Below are positions 53,475 to 62,322 of a stretch of 64,000 bases of DNA, piece by piece. Under the pieces are notes generated by a model that saw only the letters and a list, made by a program, of their open reading frames with translations, searched no databases and was not told the origin of the DNA. Numbering within the stretch: the stretch's first letter is position 1; each line of letters starts with the position of its first letter. The position numbers and the translations under genes were made by a program. Source of the DNA: Pseudomonas sp. DC1.2 (GTDB lineage Bacteria > Pseudomonadota > Gammaproteobacteria > Pseudomonadales > Pseudomonadaceae); NCBI RefSeq assembly GCF_034351645.1, contig NZ_CP133782.1, forward strand, positions 377,001-441,000. Reading direction: 5' to 3'.

Positions 53475-54896
53475 ATGAAGTTGTCCATGCCGCGATTCGA
53501 TCAAGCCCCTGTCTTGGTGGTCGGCGATGTCATGCTCGACCGTTACTGGCATGGTGGTACCTCACGGATTTCCCCTGAGGCGCCGGTGCCGGTGGTCAAG
53601 GTCGAGCAAATCGAGGACCGCCCGGGCGGCGCAGCCAACGTTGCGCTGAACATTGCCGCCCTAGGGGCTCCGGCCTTGCTGGTCGGTGTGACCGGCGATG
53701 ACGAAGCCGCCGATAGCCTGGCTAATAGCCTGAAGGGTGCCGGTGTACGTGCCTTTTTCCAGCGCATCGCGCATCAGCCGACCATCGTCAAGCTACGGGT
53801 CATGAGCCGTCACCAGCAATTGCTGCGTATCGATTTCGAACAGCCTTTCGCCACGGACGCGCTGGCACTGGGTGCGCAAGTCGATGAGTTGCTCGAAGGC
53901 ATCAAGGTCCTGGTGTTGTCCGATTACGGCAAGGGAGCTTTGAGGAATCATCAGATTCTGATCCAGGCCGCCCGTGCCCGTGGCATTCCAGTGCTGGCCG
54001 ACCCGAAGGGCAAGGATTTCTCGATTTACCGTGGTGCCAGTCTGATCACGCCCAACCTCAGCGAGTTCGAAGCCATCGTCGGCGGGTGTGCCGATGAGCA
54101 CGAGCTGGTGAGTAAAGGCGCAACGTTGATGCATGATCTCGACCTCGGCGCCTTGCTGGTGACCCGTGGTGAGCACGGCATGACCCTGCTGCGCCCCGAC
54201 CATCCGGCGTTGCATCTGCCCGCTCGTGCCCGCGAAGTGTTCGACGTGACCGGTGCTGGTGACACCGTCATTTCGACCCTGGCGGCAGCGATTGCTGCCG
54301 GTGAAGAACTGCCCCACGCAGTGGCCTTGGCCAATCTGGCGGCGGGCATCGTGGTCGGCAAACTCGGCACGGCAGCCATCAGTGCCCCTGAGTTGCGTCG
54401 CGCCATTCAGCGCGAAGAAGGTTCTGAACGCGGCGTGCTGGGCTTGGAGCAGTTGCTGCTGGCGGTCGACGATGCGCGTGCGCACAAAGAGAGAATCGTT
54501 TTCACCAACGGTTGCTTCGACATTCTGCATGCTGGCCACGTGACCTACCTTGAGCAGGCGCGTGCCCAGGGTGATCGCCTGATCGTGGCCGTCAACGATG
54601 ATGCCTCGGTCAGTCGTCTGAAAGGGCCAGGTCGTCCAATCAACAGTGTCGACCGGCGGATGGCCGTGCTGGCGGGGCTGGGCGCGGTGGACTGGGTGAT
54701 CAGCTTCGCTGAAGGCACGCCGGAAAACCTGCTGCGCGAGGTCAAGCCGGACGTACTGGTCAAGGGCGGGGATTACGGGATCGACCAAGTGGTCGGTGCG
54801 GACATCGTCACCGCTTATGGCGGGACGGTGAAAGTGTTGGGGTTGGTGGAAAACAGCTCCACGACCGCGATTGTCGAGAAGATCCGCAATAACTGA
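53475..54896 (+). CDS. hldE: Bifunctional heptose-7-phosphate kinase/heptose-1-phosphate adenylyltransferase HldE
   Basis: A 473-residue two-domain enzyme supplying ADP-heptose for WaaC and WaaF. The N-terminal ribokinase-like half (about 1-320) has VLVVGDVMLDRYWHGGTSRISPE-type start, GGAANVALNIAALG and DVTGAGDTVISTLAA with catalytic Asp. The C-terminal nucleotidyltransferase half (from about 340) has VFTNGCFDILHAGHVTYLE with the HxGH motif, and NDDASVSRLKGPGRP. ATG 53475 gives the usual MKLSMPRFD opening; an earlier ATG adds six residues. Ends before a strong bidirectional hairpin. Confidence 0.96.
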   Translation: MKLSMPRFDQAPVLVVGDVMLDRYWHGGTSRISPEAPVPVVKVEQIEDRPGGAANVALNIAALGAPALLVGVTGDDEAADSLANSLKGAGVRAFFQRIAHQPTIVKLRVMSRHQQLLRIDFEQPFATDALALGAQVDELLEGIKVLVLSDYGKGALRNHQILIQAARARGIPVLADPKGKDFSIYRGASLITPNLSEFEAIVGGCADEHELVSKGATLMHDLDLGALLVTRGEHGMTLLRPDHPALHLPARAREVFDVTGAGDTVISTLAAAIAAGEELPHAVALANLAAGIVVGKLGTAAISAPELRRAIQREEGSERGVLGLEQLLLAVDDARAHKERIVFTNGCFDILHAGHVTYLEQARAQGDRLIVAVNDDASVSRLKGPGRPINSVDRRMAVLAGLGAVDWVISFAEGTPENLLREVKPDVLVKGGDYGIDQVVGADIVTAYGGTVKVLGLVENSSTTAIVEKIRNN

Positions 54897-54906
54897 CTGA
54901 TATGAT

Positions 54907-54932
54907 CGTTCCTACGCTCAAGCGTAGGAACG
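54907..54932. terminator. Bidirectional hairpin between hldE and the Nudix-like gene
   Basis: CGTTCCTACGCT (54907-54918) and AGCGTAGGAACG (54921-54932) form a twelve-pair perfect inverted repeat of REP type between two convergent genes, ending six bases before the next stop. Confidence 0.7.
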
Positions 54933-54937
54933 GTCGA

Positions 54938-55906
54938 TCAAGAGCTGATTTTCTTGCGCGGTACGATCTTTTTCAGTAGTTGCGTGGCTTTCCCACGTAG
55001 CCGCGCCAAGCCTGAGTCTTTCCCCGGCGGCGCCAGCCCTTGCTGGCGCACCCAGTCCTTCCAGCGAATCCGCTCATCGCGCACCAGCCAACCTTCCTGC
55101 TGGGCAAAACTCTCTGCCAAGTACAATCCCCGCGTACTTGCCGGGTACAACTGATCTTTTTTCAAGGTATAGAGTTCGGCCATCGGCTGCCCGTCCTGCA
55201 GGGGCATCAAGTACAAGTCCGGGCGCTTGCGATCAAGCCGTGCCACCAATTGGTCGCCTTCCAGTCGTTCATCGACATGGAACAGGCTCAGGGATTTGGC
55301 TTCCTTCGGTACATCCAGGCGCAAGTCGTAGATCAATTGAAGCGATGCGGTCGGCAAATGCACGTAAGCCCTGGGACGCTCGATCAATTGCATGTTGGCG
55401 CAACGCACCGGTCGCGCCGAGCCCGAGAGCGGTGACAGGCGAAACGGCAGCGCTTCGCGGTAATGCAGCGCGGTCGAGTAGGGCGCTGGCAGCCACGTGT
55501 CGTTGAAGCGGCCGCTGAGCCAGCCTTCCGGGGTTTCCAGCAGGCACTCCTCAGCAATCTCCTGGATTGCCGTGTGCAGTGGCAGGTTCAGTTCATGGGC
55601 GGGTACGTAGCCGGAAATAAGCTTGAGTACCACGTCGCCGCGATCTTGACGCCGTTGGCGCACTAACACCCAGTAGTCGCGATTCTGCCAGTGCAGGGTC
55701 AGACGCACCGACACCCCAAGGTTTGCCAGCTCAAGGGCAAATCGTTCGTTGTCGGGCACCGTCACGGGACGGCGCCGTTGCAGTGTTTGAGAAAAATTAA
55801 GCGGCATCCCGACGCTTTGATAGCTCAGGCCTTCTGGCGTCGCTTCGACATGTAGCGGCAGGGTCTTGAAGTTGTTCGGGTTCTTTCTTATGAGCGTACG
55901 CGGCAT
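54938..55906 (-). CDS. Uncharacterised protein with a Nudix-like motif
   Basis: A 322-residue protein I do not firmly recognise. Residues about 115-140 (SGYVPAHELN then TAIQEIAEECLLETPEG) resemble the Nudix box GX5EX7REUXEEXGU, with the G, first E and E-x2-EE kept, two extra residues in the middle, and Q and L in place of R and G. A positively charged tail (KKIVPRKKISS) ends it. No membrane segment or signal peptide is seen. From memory, Pseudomonas relatives carry the label 'metal ABC transporter ATPase', for which the sequence shows no Walker motifs. It is convergent with hldE and lies 32 bases after the aldo/keto reductase start region on the same strand side. Function open. Confidence 0.7.
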   Translation of the reverse strand: MPRTLIRKNPNNFKTLPLHVEATPEGLSYQSVGMPLNFSQTLQRRRPVTVPDNERFALELANLGVSVRLTLHWQNRDYWVLVRQRRQDRGDVVLKLISGYVPAHELNLPLHTAIQEIAEECLLETPEGWLSGRFNDTWLPAPYSTALHYREALPFRLSPLSGSARPVRCANMQLIERPRAYVHLPTASLQLIYDLRLDVPKEAKSLSLFHVDERLEGDQLVARLDRKRPDLYLMPLQDGQPMAELYTLKKDQLYPASTRGLYLAESFAQQEGWLVRDERIRWKDWVRQQGLAPPGKDSGLARLRGKATQLLKKIVPRKKISS

Positions 55907-55938
55907 GTCGGCTCCTGCTTAAGGCCGCGTGGGCGGCA

Positions 55939-56751
55939 TCAGTTTCTACGTAGGACCCTGGCAACGGTCGCGACGTTATGGGCGAGGTGCAGCGGATTGA
56001 TGGTCCCGACAATAGCACTGGCAACACCCGGATGTTCAAACAACAACTCGAAGCTGGCACGCACCGGATCCACGCCGGGGCTCAGGCAGACATGACCGCT
56101 GGCCAGTGCTTTCTTGACCAGGATGGCTTTACCGTGAGCCGCCGCGTATTCAATGACCGGCCTCTCGTTCTGCTCGTTGAGATTGTAGGTGACCATGGCG
56201 CAGTCCCCTTGTTCCAAAGCTTTCAATCCACCTTCGACGGTTTTTCCGGAAAAACCGAAGCCGCGAATCTTGCCCGCGCATTTTAACTCGGCCAGCGTCG
56301 CGTAGACCTCGCTGTCATTGAGAACCGCCAGATCGTTTCCGTCAGAATGCACCAGCACCAGGTCGATAAAGTCTGTCTCCAGGCGTTTCAGGCTGCGTTC
56401 CACCGACAGGCGTGTGTGTGCGGCGCTGAAATCGTGGCGGGACTGACCGTCGGCGAACTCTTCGCCGACCTTGCTGACGATCACCCAATCCTGGCGCTGA
56501 CCACGCAACAACGGGCCGAGTCTCTCTTCGCTGCGGCCATACGCCGGTGCCGTATCGATTAGGTTGATGCCCATTTCCTGTGCGAGTTTGAGCAGTCGGC
56601 GGGCGTCATCGTCATCAGGGATCTGAAAACCGTTGGGGTACTTCACGCCTTGGTCGCGGCCGAGTTTTACCGTGCCCAGGCCCAATGGCGAAACCATCAA
56701 GCCAGTGCTACCCAACGGGCGACGTAGTTCGTGCAGGGTCGGCTGGCTCAT
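55939..56751 (-). CDS. Aldo/keto reductase
   Basis: A 270-residue NAD(P)H-dependent oxidoreductase of the aldo/keto reductase barrel fold. Strings: SPLGLGTVKLGRDQGVKY, NLIDTAPAYGRSEERLGPLL (catalytic Asp and Tyr), VIVSKVGEEF (Lys), DFIDLVLVHSDGND (His) and GFSGKTVEGG. Similar proteins reduce sugar or lactone aldehydes; some resemble L-fucose/galactose dehydrogenases. ATG 56751 overlaps the stop of the FAD oxidoreductase by four bases on the minus strand, and a longer upstream frame runs inside that gene and is rejected. The pair probably acts in one pathway, unknown. Confidence 0.88.
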   Translation of the reverse strand: MSQPTLHELRRPLGSTGLMVSPLGLGTVKLGRDQGVKYPNGFQIPDDDDARRLLKLAQEMGINLIDTAPAYGRSEERLGPLLRGQRQDWVIVSKVGEEFADGQSRHDFSAAHTRLSVERSLKRLETDFIDLVLVHSDGNDLAVLNDSEVYATLAELKCAGKIRGFGFSGKTVEGGLKALEQGDCAMVTYNLNEQNERPVIEYAAAHGKAILVKKALASGHVCLSPGVDPVRASFELLFEHPGVASAIVGTINPLHLAHNVATVARVLRRN

Positions 56752-57926
56752 GGCAGCAGTTGCTCCCAGGCCGGGATGCCCATCGGTGGTTTTGGCAGGT
56801 CGTCGGGTAACGGCGCCAGAGGGGTTGGCTGGATGCCGTCGCGGGTAAGGCTGGCGATTACCCGGTCGGCGAAGTCCGGCGCGAGGGCGAGTTTGGTCGG
56901 CCAGCCCACGAGCAGCCGACCCTCCTCGGCAAGGAACGCGTTGTCTGGACGGCTTAGGCCTGATTGCAACGGCTCGGCCCGATCGACGCGCAAGGTCGCC
57001 CATTGCACCGTGCTCAGGTCGATCCATGGCAGCAACTGGCTGAGCTCTTTTTGCGCGGTGGCGATTTGCTCCGCTGGCTCGCGGGCTACGCCTTCGGCTT
57101 CGGCGATGTCGCCGCCCAAGTACCAGACCCACTGGCCATCGGCCGACGGGTGGGTGGTCACGGTCATGCGCGGCTTGGTACCGCCCCCCAGGCAATGGGC
57201 GTACAGCGGTTTCAGGCTTGGGCCTTTGGCGATGATCATGTGCAAGGGACGGCGTTGCATGGCGGGTTGGCTCAGCCCCAATGTTTCGAGCAGCGCCGCT
57301 GTGCCGGCGCCGGCGCTGAGGACGATGCGCTGGGCTCGAATCGGGCGTTTATCAACCGTCAGCCCGACCAGAATCCCGCCTTCCAGTAGCGGTTCGATCT
57401 GCTGCCCGGCGAGCAAGCCATCGCCCGCCAGGTCTGCGAGGCGCTGGATCAGGCTCGGCACGTCGACCACTAATTCGGCCAAACGATAGACCTTGCCCTT
57501 GAAGCGCTTGTCTTGCAGAGCTGGCGGCAGCTGGTCGCCCTTGACCTGATCGACGCGGCCGCGCACTGCCTTGCTGGCGAAGAAGCTGGTGAGGTTGCCG
57601 GCGAGCGTGCCGGGGGACCAAAGGTAATGCGCTTCGGACAGCAGGCGCACCCCTGACAGGTCCAGCTCGCCATCGCCGTCGAGGGCTTCACGCCAGCGCC
57701 GTGGCATGTCGGCGATGGCTTCCGAGGCGCCCGTCAGCGCGCCGTGCAACGCGTACTTGGCGCCGCCATGGATGATGCCCTGCGACTTCACGCTCTGCCC
57801 GCCGCCGAGACTGGCGCTTTCCACCAACACGGTCGAAAAACCCTGGCGACGCAGACGCGCGTTAAGCCAGAGGCCGGCGACACCAGCGCCGACAATCAGA
57901 ACGTCGGTGGAAATAACGGATGGCAT
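56748..57926 (-). CDS. FAD-dependent oxidoreductase, DAO family
   Basis: A 392-residue flavoprotein of the D-amino-acid oxidase/glycerol-3-phosphate dehydrogenase family. The Rossmann FAD motif is DVLIVGAGVAGLWLNARLRR; GGGQSVKSQGIIHGGAKYAL is the flavin-binding loop. The middle has RIVLSAGAGTAALLETLGL. Substrate is not readable. It shares a transcription unit with the aldo/keto reductase (four-base overlap), which in turn precedes the Nudix-like gene. A REP hairpin and emrE lie upstream on the same strand. The same order was recalled from PAO1 (PA4992-PA4990). Confidence 0.85.
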   Translation of the reverse strand: MPSVISTDVLIVGAGVAGLWLNARLRRQGFSTVLVESASLGGGQSVKSQGIIHGGAKYALHGALTGASEAIADMPRRWREALDGDGELDLSGVRLLSEAHYLWSPGTLAGNLTSFFASKAVRGRVDQVKGDQLPPALQDKRFKGKVYRLAELVVDVPSLIQRLADLAGDGLLAGQQIEPLLEGGILVGLTVDKRPIRAQRIVLSAGAGTAALLETLGLSQPAMQRRPLHMIIAKGPSLKPLYAHCLGGGTKPRMTVTTHPSADGQWVWYLGGDIAEAEGVAREPAEQIATAQKELSQLLPWIDLSTVQWATLRVDRAEPLQSGLSRPDNAFLAEEGRLLVGWPTKLALAPDFADRVIASLTRDGIQPTPLAPLPDDLPKPPMGIPAWEQLLP

Positions 57927-58000
57927 GCAACGACCTCAGTGTTCAAGACGAGGGCGCAGTATACAGACTCGATGCGGAGGGGATTTGTCAGTGATCAAAC

Positions 58001-58028
58001 TGTGGCAGCGAGCAGGCTCGCTCCCACA
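58001..58028. repeat. REP element
   Basis: TGTGGCAGCGAGC-AGGCTCGCTCCCACA-type imperfect palindrome, the most common REP sequence of P. fluorescens. It lies between emrE and the FAD oxidoreductase gene. Confidence 0.8.
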
Positions 58029-58043
58029 ACGGATTGCAGGCAG

Positions 58044-58376
58044 TTAGTGCCCCGCAGTTTTTGAGAACAGTTGGATCACTACCACGCCCAGAACAATTAA
58101 GCCCATCCCCAACATGGCCGGTACGTCCAGCTTCTGCCCATAGATGAACAGCGCCGCGATGCTGACCATCACAATCCCCATGCCCGCCCATACCGCGTAA
58201 GCCACGCCCACAGGGACGGTGCGCACCACCAGGGTCAGCATCCAGAACGCGATGCCGTAACCGATGATCACCAGCGTCAGCGGCAGCGGGGTGCTCAAGC
58301 CCTTGACCGCTTTCATCGATACAGTCGCCATTACTTCGGCGCAGATGGCGATGGCCAAGTAGTAGTAGGCGGTCAT
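58044..58376 (-). CDS. emrE: Small multidrug resistance transporter EmrE
   Basis: A 110-residue SMR-family protein with four membrane helices. It exports lipophilic cations such as ethidium or quaternary ammonium in exchange for protons. The opening YYYLAIAICAEVMATVSMKA holds the essential Glu14, and GVAYAVWAGMGIV and LFIYGQKLDVPAMLGMGLIV are family signatures. GAGGAT lies about eight bases upstream. It is divergent from a LysR-type gene, which may control it, with an inverted repeat between them. Confidence 0.92.
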   Translation of the reverse strand: MTAYYYLAIAICAEVMATVSMKAVKGLSTPLPLTLVIIGYGIAFWMLTLVVRTVPVGVAYAVWAGMGIVMVSIAALFIYGQKLDVPAMLGMGLIVLGVVVIQLFSKTAGH

Positions 58377-58450
58377 GGGTCAATCCTCAAATATTGCGTT
58401 GCGTGGTGAGGTCGGCATTTTAGCGATTAACCAAGTGCGGTAAAGTCATT

Positions 58451-58473
58451 ACCTATCTTCCATAGAGATAGGT
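58451..58473. promoter_or_regulatory. Inverted repeat in the emrE-lysR gap, likely LysR operator
   Basis: ACCTATCT (58451-58458) and AGATAGGT (58466-58473) are perfect eight-base arms around TCCATAG, seven bases before the LysR gene start. It is well placed for autoregulation of the LysR gene and for control of divergent emrE. Confidence 0.6.
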
Positions 58474-58479
58474 TGCGTC

Positions 58480-59400
58480 ATGAGCGTGCAATGGAGTCTG
58501 GAACACCTGCGCCTGTTTGTCAGTGTCGCGGAGCGGCGTTCGTTTTCCGCCGTCGCGCGGGATCAGCGCAAGGCGCAGTCAGCGATCAGCAGTTCGATTG
58601 CGCTGCTGGAAGATGACTTGGGCGTGAGCCTGTTCGACCGCAGCAGCGGCCGTCAGCCGAAACTCACTGAGGCCGGCGCTGCATTGTTGGAGGAGGCGCG
58701 AGAAGTGTTGCGCCAGTGCGAACGCCTGAACGGCCGCGCACTGGCGATGATGCGTGGCCAGGAAGCTCGCCTGCGCCTGGCACAGGATGAGGCAATGCCT
58801 TATCAGCCAATCATTGAAAGCTTCGAAGCGCTTGCCGAGCAATTCCCCAGTCTGGAAGTGCAGTTGACCAGCGCCGCCCAAGGCGATGTGGCGCGTAAGT
58901 TGGTGGAGCGCCAGGCCGATCTAGGCTTGCTGTTTTATCACGACCAGATACCTGAGGCGCTTGAGCGCCGGGTGCTGGGTAGCGTCGAGATGGTCACGGT
59001 GTGCGGCGTCGGGCATCCGTTGGCGACGCAGCGTGCGGTGGACTGCCAGCAACTGGCGCAGCATCGACAGTTATTGATGTCCACTCAGTCCAGCGTTTAT
59101 CCCGGCAGCGAGCCTGCCAGCCCGCAGGTTTGGCGGGCTGACAGTTTCTACGTGATGGCCGAATGGCTAGTGCGTGGCCTCGGTTGGGCCTGGCTGCCGC
59201 GGCACGTGGTGCAATACCCGGCCTATCAGGGCCTGATGGTCGAACTGGCCAGCGAGTGGACGCCGCCAGCGCTGGTGGTGGAGCTGGTCTGGCGGCGCGA
59301 TGAGCCCTTGGGCCCGGCCGCGCGTTGGCTGGCGGAACGTTTTGCTGTGCATTTGCAGGCGATCGGCTTAAAAACCGATAAACTCCGGCGCCATGAATAG
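58480..59400 (+). CDS. LysR-type transcriptional regulator
   Basis: A 306-residue LTTR. The N-terminal helix-turn-helix is in LEHLRLFVSVAERRSFSAVARDQRKAQSAISSSIALLEDDLG (two halves), followed by a co-inducer-binding domain of about 210 residues with the hinge. It is divergent from emrE, the usual LTTR-target layout, and its own ATG follows an inverted repeat. The emrE link is by position; the effector is unknown. Its stop overlaps the waaA ATG, so the two may be cotranscribed although unrelated in role. Confidence 0.9.
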   Translation: MSVQWSLEHLRLFVSVAERRSFSAVARDQRKAQSAISSSIALLEDDLGVSLFDRSSGRQPKLTEAGAALLEEAREVLRQCERLNGRALAMMRGQEARLRLAQDEAMPYQPIIESFEALAEQFPSLEVQLTSAAQGDVARKLVERQADLGLLFYHDQIPEALERRVLGSVEMVTVCGVGHPLATQRAVDCQQLAQHRQLLMSTQSSVYPGSEPASPQVWRADSFYVMAEWLVRGLGWAWLPRHVVQYPAYQGLMVELASEWTPPALVVELVWRRDEPLGPAARWLAERFAVHLQAIGLKTDKLRRHE

Positions 59401-60673
59401 AACTCTCTATACCGCACTGTTTTATCTGGGGCTGCCATTGGTAGTGATTCGGCTGTGGCTGCGCTCGCGCAAGGCGCCGGCGTATGCCCAGCGCATTGGC
59501 GAGCGGTTTTCCCTCGGGCTACCGGCGATGAAGCCGGGCGGCCTCTGGGTACACGCGGTGTCCGTGGGCGAAAGCATTGCTGCCGCACCGATGATTCGTG
59601 CCTTGCTGCAACGTTATCCACAGTTGCCGATCACAGTGACCTGCATGACGCCGACGGGCTCGGAGCGTATTCGGGCGCTGTTTGCCGATGAGCCGCGCGT
59701 CCAGCACTGCTATTTGCCTTACGACTTGCCCTGCGCTGCGGCGCGATTCCTCGATCGGGTCCGGCCGAAGCTGGCGGTAATCATGGAAACCGAACTGTGG
59801 CCCAACCATATCCACCAATGCGCCAAGCGCGCGATTCCCGTGGCGTTGGCCAATGCGCGATTGTCCGAGCGTTCTGCCAAAGGCTATGGCCGCTTTCATA
59901 AACTGACCCAGCCAATGCTGGCGCAGATGAGCCTGTTCGCGGTACAGACCGAGGCCGAGGCACAGCGTTTTCGCTCGCTCGGGGCACGGGCAGAAGCGGT
60001 CGAAGTGACCGGCTCAATCAAATATGACCTGACCATCGACCCGCAACTGCTCCAGCGCGCCGCCGAGCTGCGTGGCCAGTGGCAAGCGCTGGAGCGCCCG
60101 GTGTGGATTGCAGCGAGTACCCACGAAGGGGAAGACGAAGTGGTGCTGGCGGCGCATCGTCAGCTACTCGCCAATCATCCCGATGCATTGCTGATCCTGG
60201 TGCCGCGCCACCCTGAGCGTTTCAACGCGGTGTTCGAACTGTGCAAGCAACAGGGATTTGCCACGGTGCGCCGCTCCACGGGCGACGCGGTGATCGCGAA
60301 CACTTCGGTGCTGTTGGGCGACACCATGGGTGAGTTGCTGTTTCTTTATGCCTTGGCCGACAGCGCCTTTGTCGGCGGCAGCCTGGTGCCGAACGGCGGG
60401 CACAACCTGCTGGAACCGGCTGCGCTGGCCAAACCGGTATTGAGTGGCCCGCACGTGTTCAACTTTCTTGAAATCGCCGCGCAGTTGCGCAACGCCGGGG
60501 CGTTGGTCGAGGTCGAGGATGCAGAAAGTCTAGCGGTGGCGGTGCAGCGGTTGTTCGAGTTGCCGCGTGATGCGCAACGGATGGCCGAGGCGGGGTTGAA
60601 GGTGATGCGCGCCAATCAAGGCGCGCTGCAACGGTTGCTGGACGGGTTGGGGCGTTTGATCGACAAGGCATGA
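59393..60673 (+). CDS. waaA: Kdo transferase WaaA
   Basis: A 426-residue GT30-family enzyme that adds Kdo to lipid IVA at the inner membrane, the step before heptose addition. An N-terminal membrane anchor (about 1-20) precedes PGGLWVHAVSVGESIAAAPMIRALL, TCMTPTGSERIR, METELWPNHIHQCAKR and FVGGSLVPNGGHNLLEPAAL, all signature strings. ATG 59393 overlaps the LysR stop by eight bases and gives the expected MNRTLYTALFYLGLP start. It works with the core genes earlier in the window. Confidence 0.96.
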   Translation: MNRTLYTALFYLGLPLVVIRLWLRSRKAPAYAQRIGERFSLGLPAMKPGGLWVHAVSVGESIAAAPMIRALLQRYPQLPITVTCMTPTGSERIRALFADEPRVQHCYLPYDLPCAAARFLDRVRPKLAVIMETELWPNHIHQCAKRAIPVALANARLSERSAKGYGRFHKLTQPMLAQMSLFAVQTEAEAQRFRSLGARAEAVEVTGSIKYDLTIDPQLLQRAAELRGQWQALERPVWIAASTHEGEDEVVLAAHRQLLANHPDALLILVPRHPERFNAVFELCKQQGFATVRRSTGDAVIANTSVLLGDTMGELLFLYALADSAFVGGSLVPNGGHNLLEPAALAKPVLSGPHVFNFLEIAAQLRNAGALVEVEDAESLAVAVQRLFELPRDAQRMAEAGLKVMRANQGALQRLLDGLGRLIDKA

Positions 60674-60697
60674 GCCTGGCGCCTCAACGTCTGGCGG

Positions 60698-62131
60698 TTA
60701 AGGCCGGGCTTTGAGTTGTTCCGCTGCCGCCTTGGCCAGGTCCGGTGGGAGAAAGTCCTTGTCCGGGTTGTAGTCGGCCTTGAGGTAGCGGGTCAGGTCC
60801 TGCAAATCGCCGGGGTTCAACGTGCCGGCTGCCTGCTTCAAACGCAGGTTGTCGAGGATGTAGTCGTAGCGCGTGTTGTTGTAGTTACGCACCGAGGTGT
60901 ACAGCTGACGCTGCGCATCAAGTACATCGACAATGTTGCGCGTTCCTACCTGATAACCGATTTCGGTGGCTTCCACCGCGCTCTGGTTGGAAATGATCGA
61001 CTGCTTGCGCGCCTGCACCTGCTCGACGTCGGTGTTCACCGCACGGTGCAGGTTGCGGGTGTTTTCCACCACCTGACGGCGCAGGCCTTCACGCTGTTGC
61101 TCACTCTGATCCAGGCGCGAATAGGACTCGCGCACTTGTGAACTGGTGAGGCCGCCGCTGTAGATCGGGATATTCAGTTGCAGCGCCAGCGTGCGCTGCT
61201 CGACATTGCCGCCGTAAGGCTGGCCAAAGGCATTCGGGTTGGCGAAGCCCAGCGCATCGTTGTCACCTTTCTCATACTTGGCCACGGCGTCCACGGTTGG
61301 CGCATGGCCGGCCTTGCGTTGCTTGAGGGTTTCTTCAGCGGCGCTGACCGCGTAATTACTGGCCAGCAGATTCAGGTTCTGTTTGGCCGCGGTGTCGACC
61401 CAGGCCTTGGCGTCGTTAGGCGTCGGCGGCAAGATTGGCAGCGTATGGACGATCCCCCAGATCGAGTTGTACTGGCGGTTGGTCAGGGTAATCAGCGCTT
61501 CGAACGCGTCATCGACCTGGCGCTGAGCGAGAATCCGGTTGGCGCGGGCGGTGTCGTAACTGGCCTGCGATTGCAGCACGTCGGTCTTGTCCGACAGGCC
61601 CACATCGAAGCGTTCGTTGGACTGGTCGAGCTGACGCTTGAACGCGGCTTCTTCAGCTTTGGTCGAGGCCAGGTTGTCCTGGCTGCGCAGCACGTTGAAG
61701 TAGTTTTCGGCGGTTTGCAGGATCAGGTTTTGTTCAGTGGCCGAGAGTTGCAGCGCAGCTTGTTCGTTGACGTCCTTGGCGGCCTGGAATTGGAACCAGC
61801 GGTCTGCTCGAAACAGTGGCTGGGACAAGGTCGCCTGGTAGGAGTGGGCGCTGCGGTTGGCGATGGCCGAAGGTTGATCTATCGAGGTGCGCACATCGGC
61901 CACTTCGGCACCGCCAGAAATATTGGGCAGCAACCCGGCGCGGGCTTGTGGCACGACTTCTTTTTGCGCGCCATATTGAGCGCGGGCAGCCGCCAGGTCG
62001 GCGTTGTTGTCCAGCGCTTCTTGATAGACGCTGACCAGGTCGGTTTTGGTCGATAAGGGCGCTTCTTCTGCCCAGGCCATTCCATTGGACGCACAAGACA
62101 CGGCAAGGGCCAGTGAGAGTTTGCGCAGCAT
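60698..62131 (-). CDS. TolC-family outer membrane channel (OpmH-like)
   Basis: A 477-residue outer membrane efflux protein. A signal peptide (MLRKLSLALAVSCASNGMAWA) is followed by two repeats of the TolC fold, with DLVSVYQEALDNNADLAAAR, NLILQTAENYFNVLRSQDNLA, YQVGTRNIVDVLDAQRQLY and RYDYILDNLRLKQAAGTLN typical of TolC. Trimers form the exit duct for type I secretion or multidrug efflux. The gene resembles P. aeruginosa opmH, which also precedes thiC (from memory PA4974). No inner-membrane partner is adjacent. Confidence 0.92.
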   Translation of the reverse strand: MLRKLSLALAVSCASNGMAWAEEAPLSTKTDLVSVYQEALDNNADLAAARAQYGAQKEVVPQARAGLLPNISGGAEVADVRTSIDQPSAIANRSAHSYQATLSQPLFRADRWFQFQAAKDVNEQAALQLSATEQNLILQTAENYFNVLRSQDNLASTKAEEAAFKRQLDQSNERFDVGLSDKTDVLQSQASYDTARANRILAQRQVDDAFEALITLTNRQYNSIWGIVHTLPILPPTPNDAKAWVDTAAKQNLNLLASNYAVSAAEETLKQRKAGHAPTVDAVAKYEKGDNDALGFANPNAFGQPYGGNVEQRTLALQLNIPIYSGGLTSSQVRESYSRLDQSEQQREGLRRQVVENTRNLHRAVNTDVEQVQARKQSIISNQSAVEATEIGYQVGTRNIVDVLDAQRQLYTSVRNYNNTRYDYILDNLRLKQAAGTLNPGDLQDLTRYLKADYNPDKDFLPPDLAKAAAEQLKARP

Positions 62132-62322
62132 GAGGCCATCCCTAAAAATTACACTGATAATTTGAGCGCCAAAGGTACGGCGCTGTGTCGTACAGCGTCA
62201 AGGCGCGGCGTAGCGAGTGTAGTTGCGCACGCAGGCGGCAACAATCCTGTAATTACGCCATTCATCATGGCGTTTGCCGCGGTGTTGGCGTTCTTGAGCC
62301 GTTGTGTCTAGACTGGCCGGGT

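Noticed and set aside
56752-57195. N-terminal extension of the aldo/keto reductase frame
   Set aside because: It lies inside the FAD oxidoreductase gene in another frame and is rich in Arg, Gly and Pro; the start at 56751 overlaps the upstream stop as expected.
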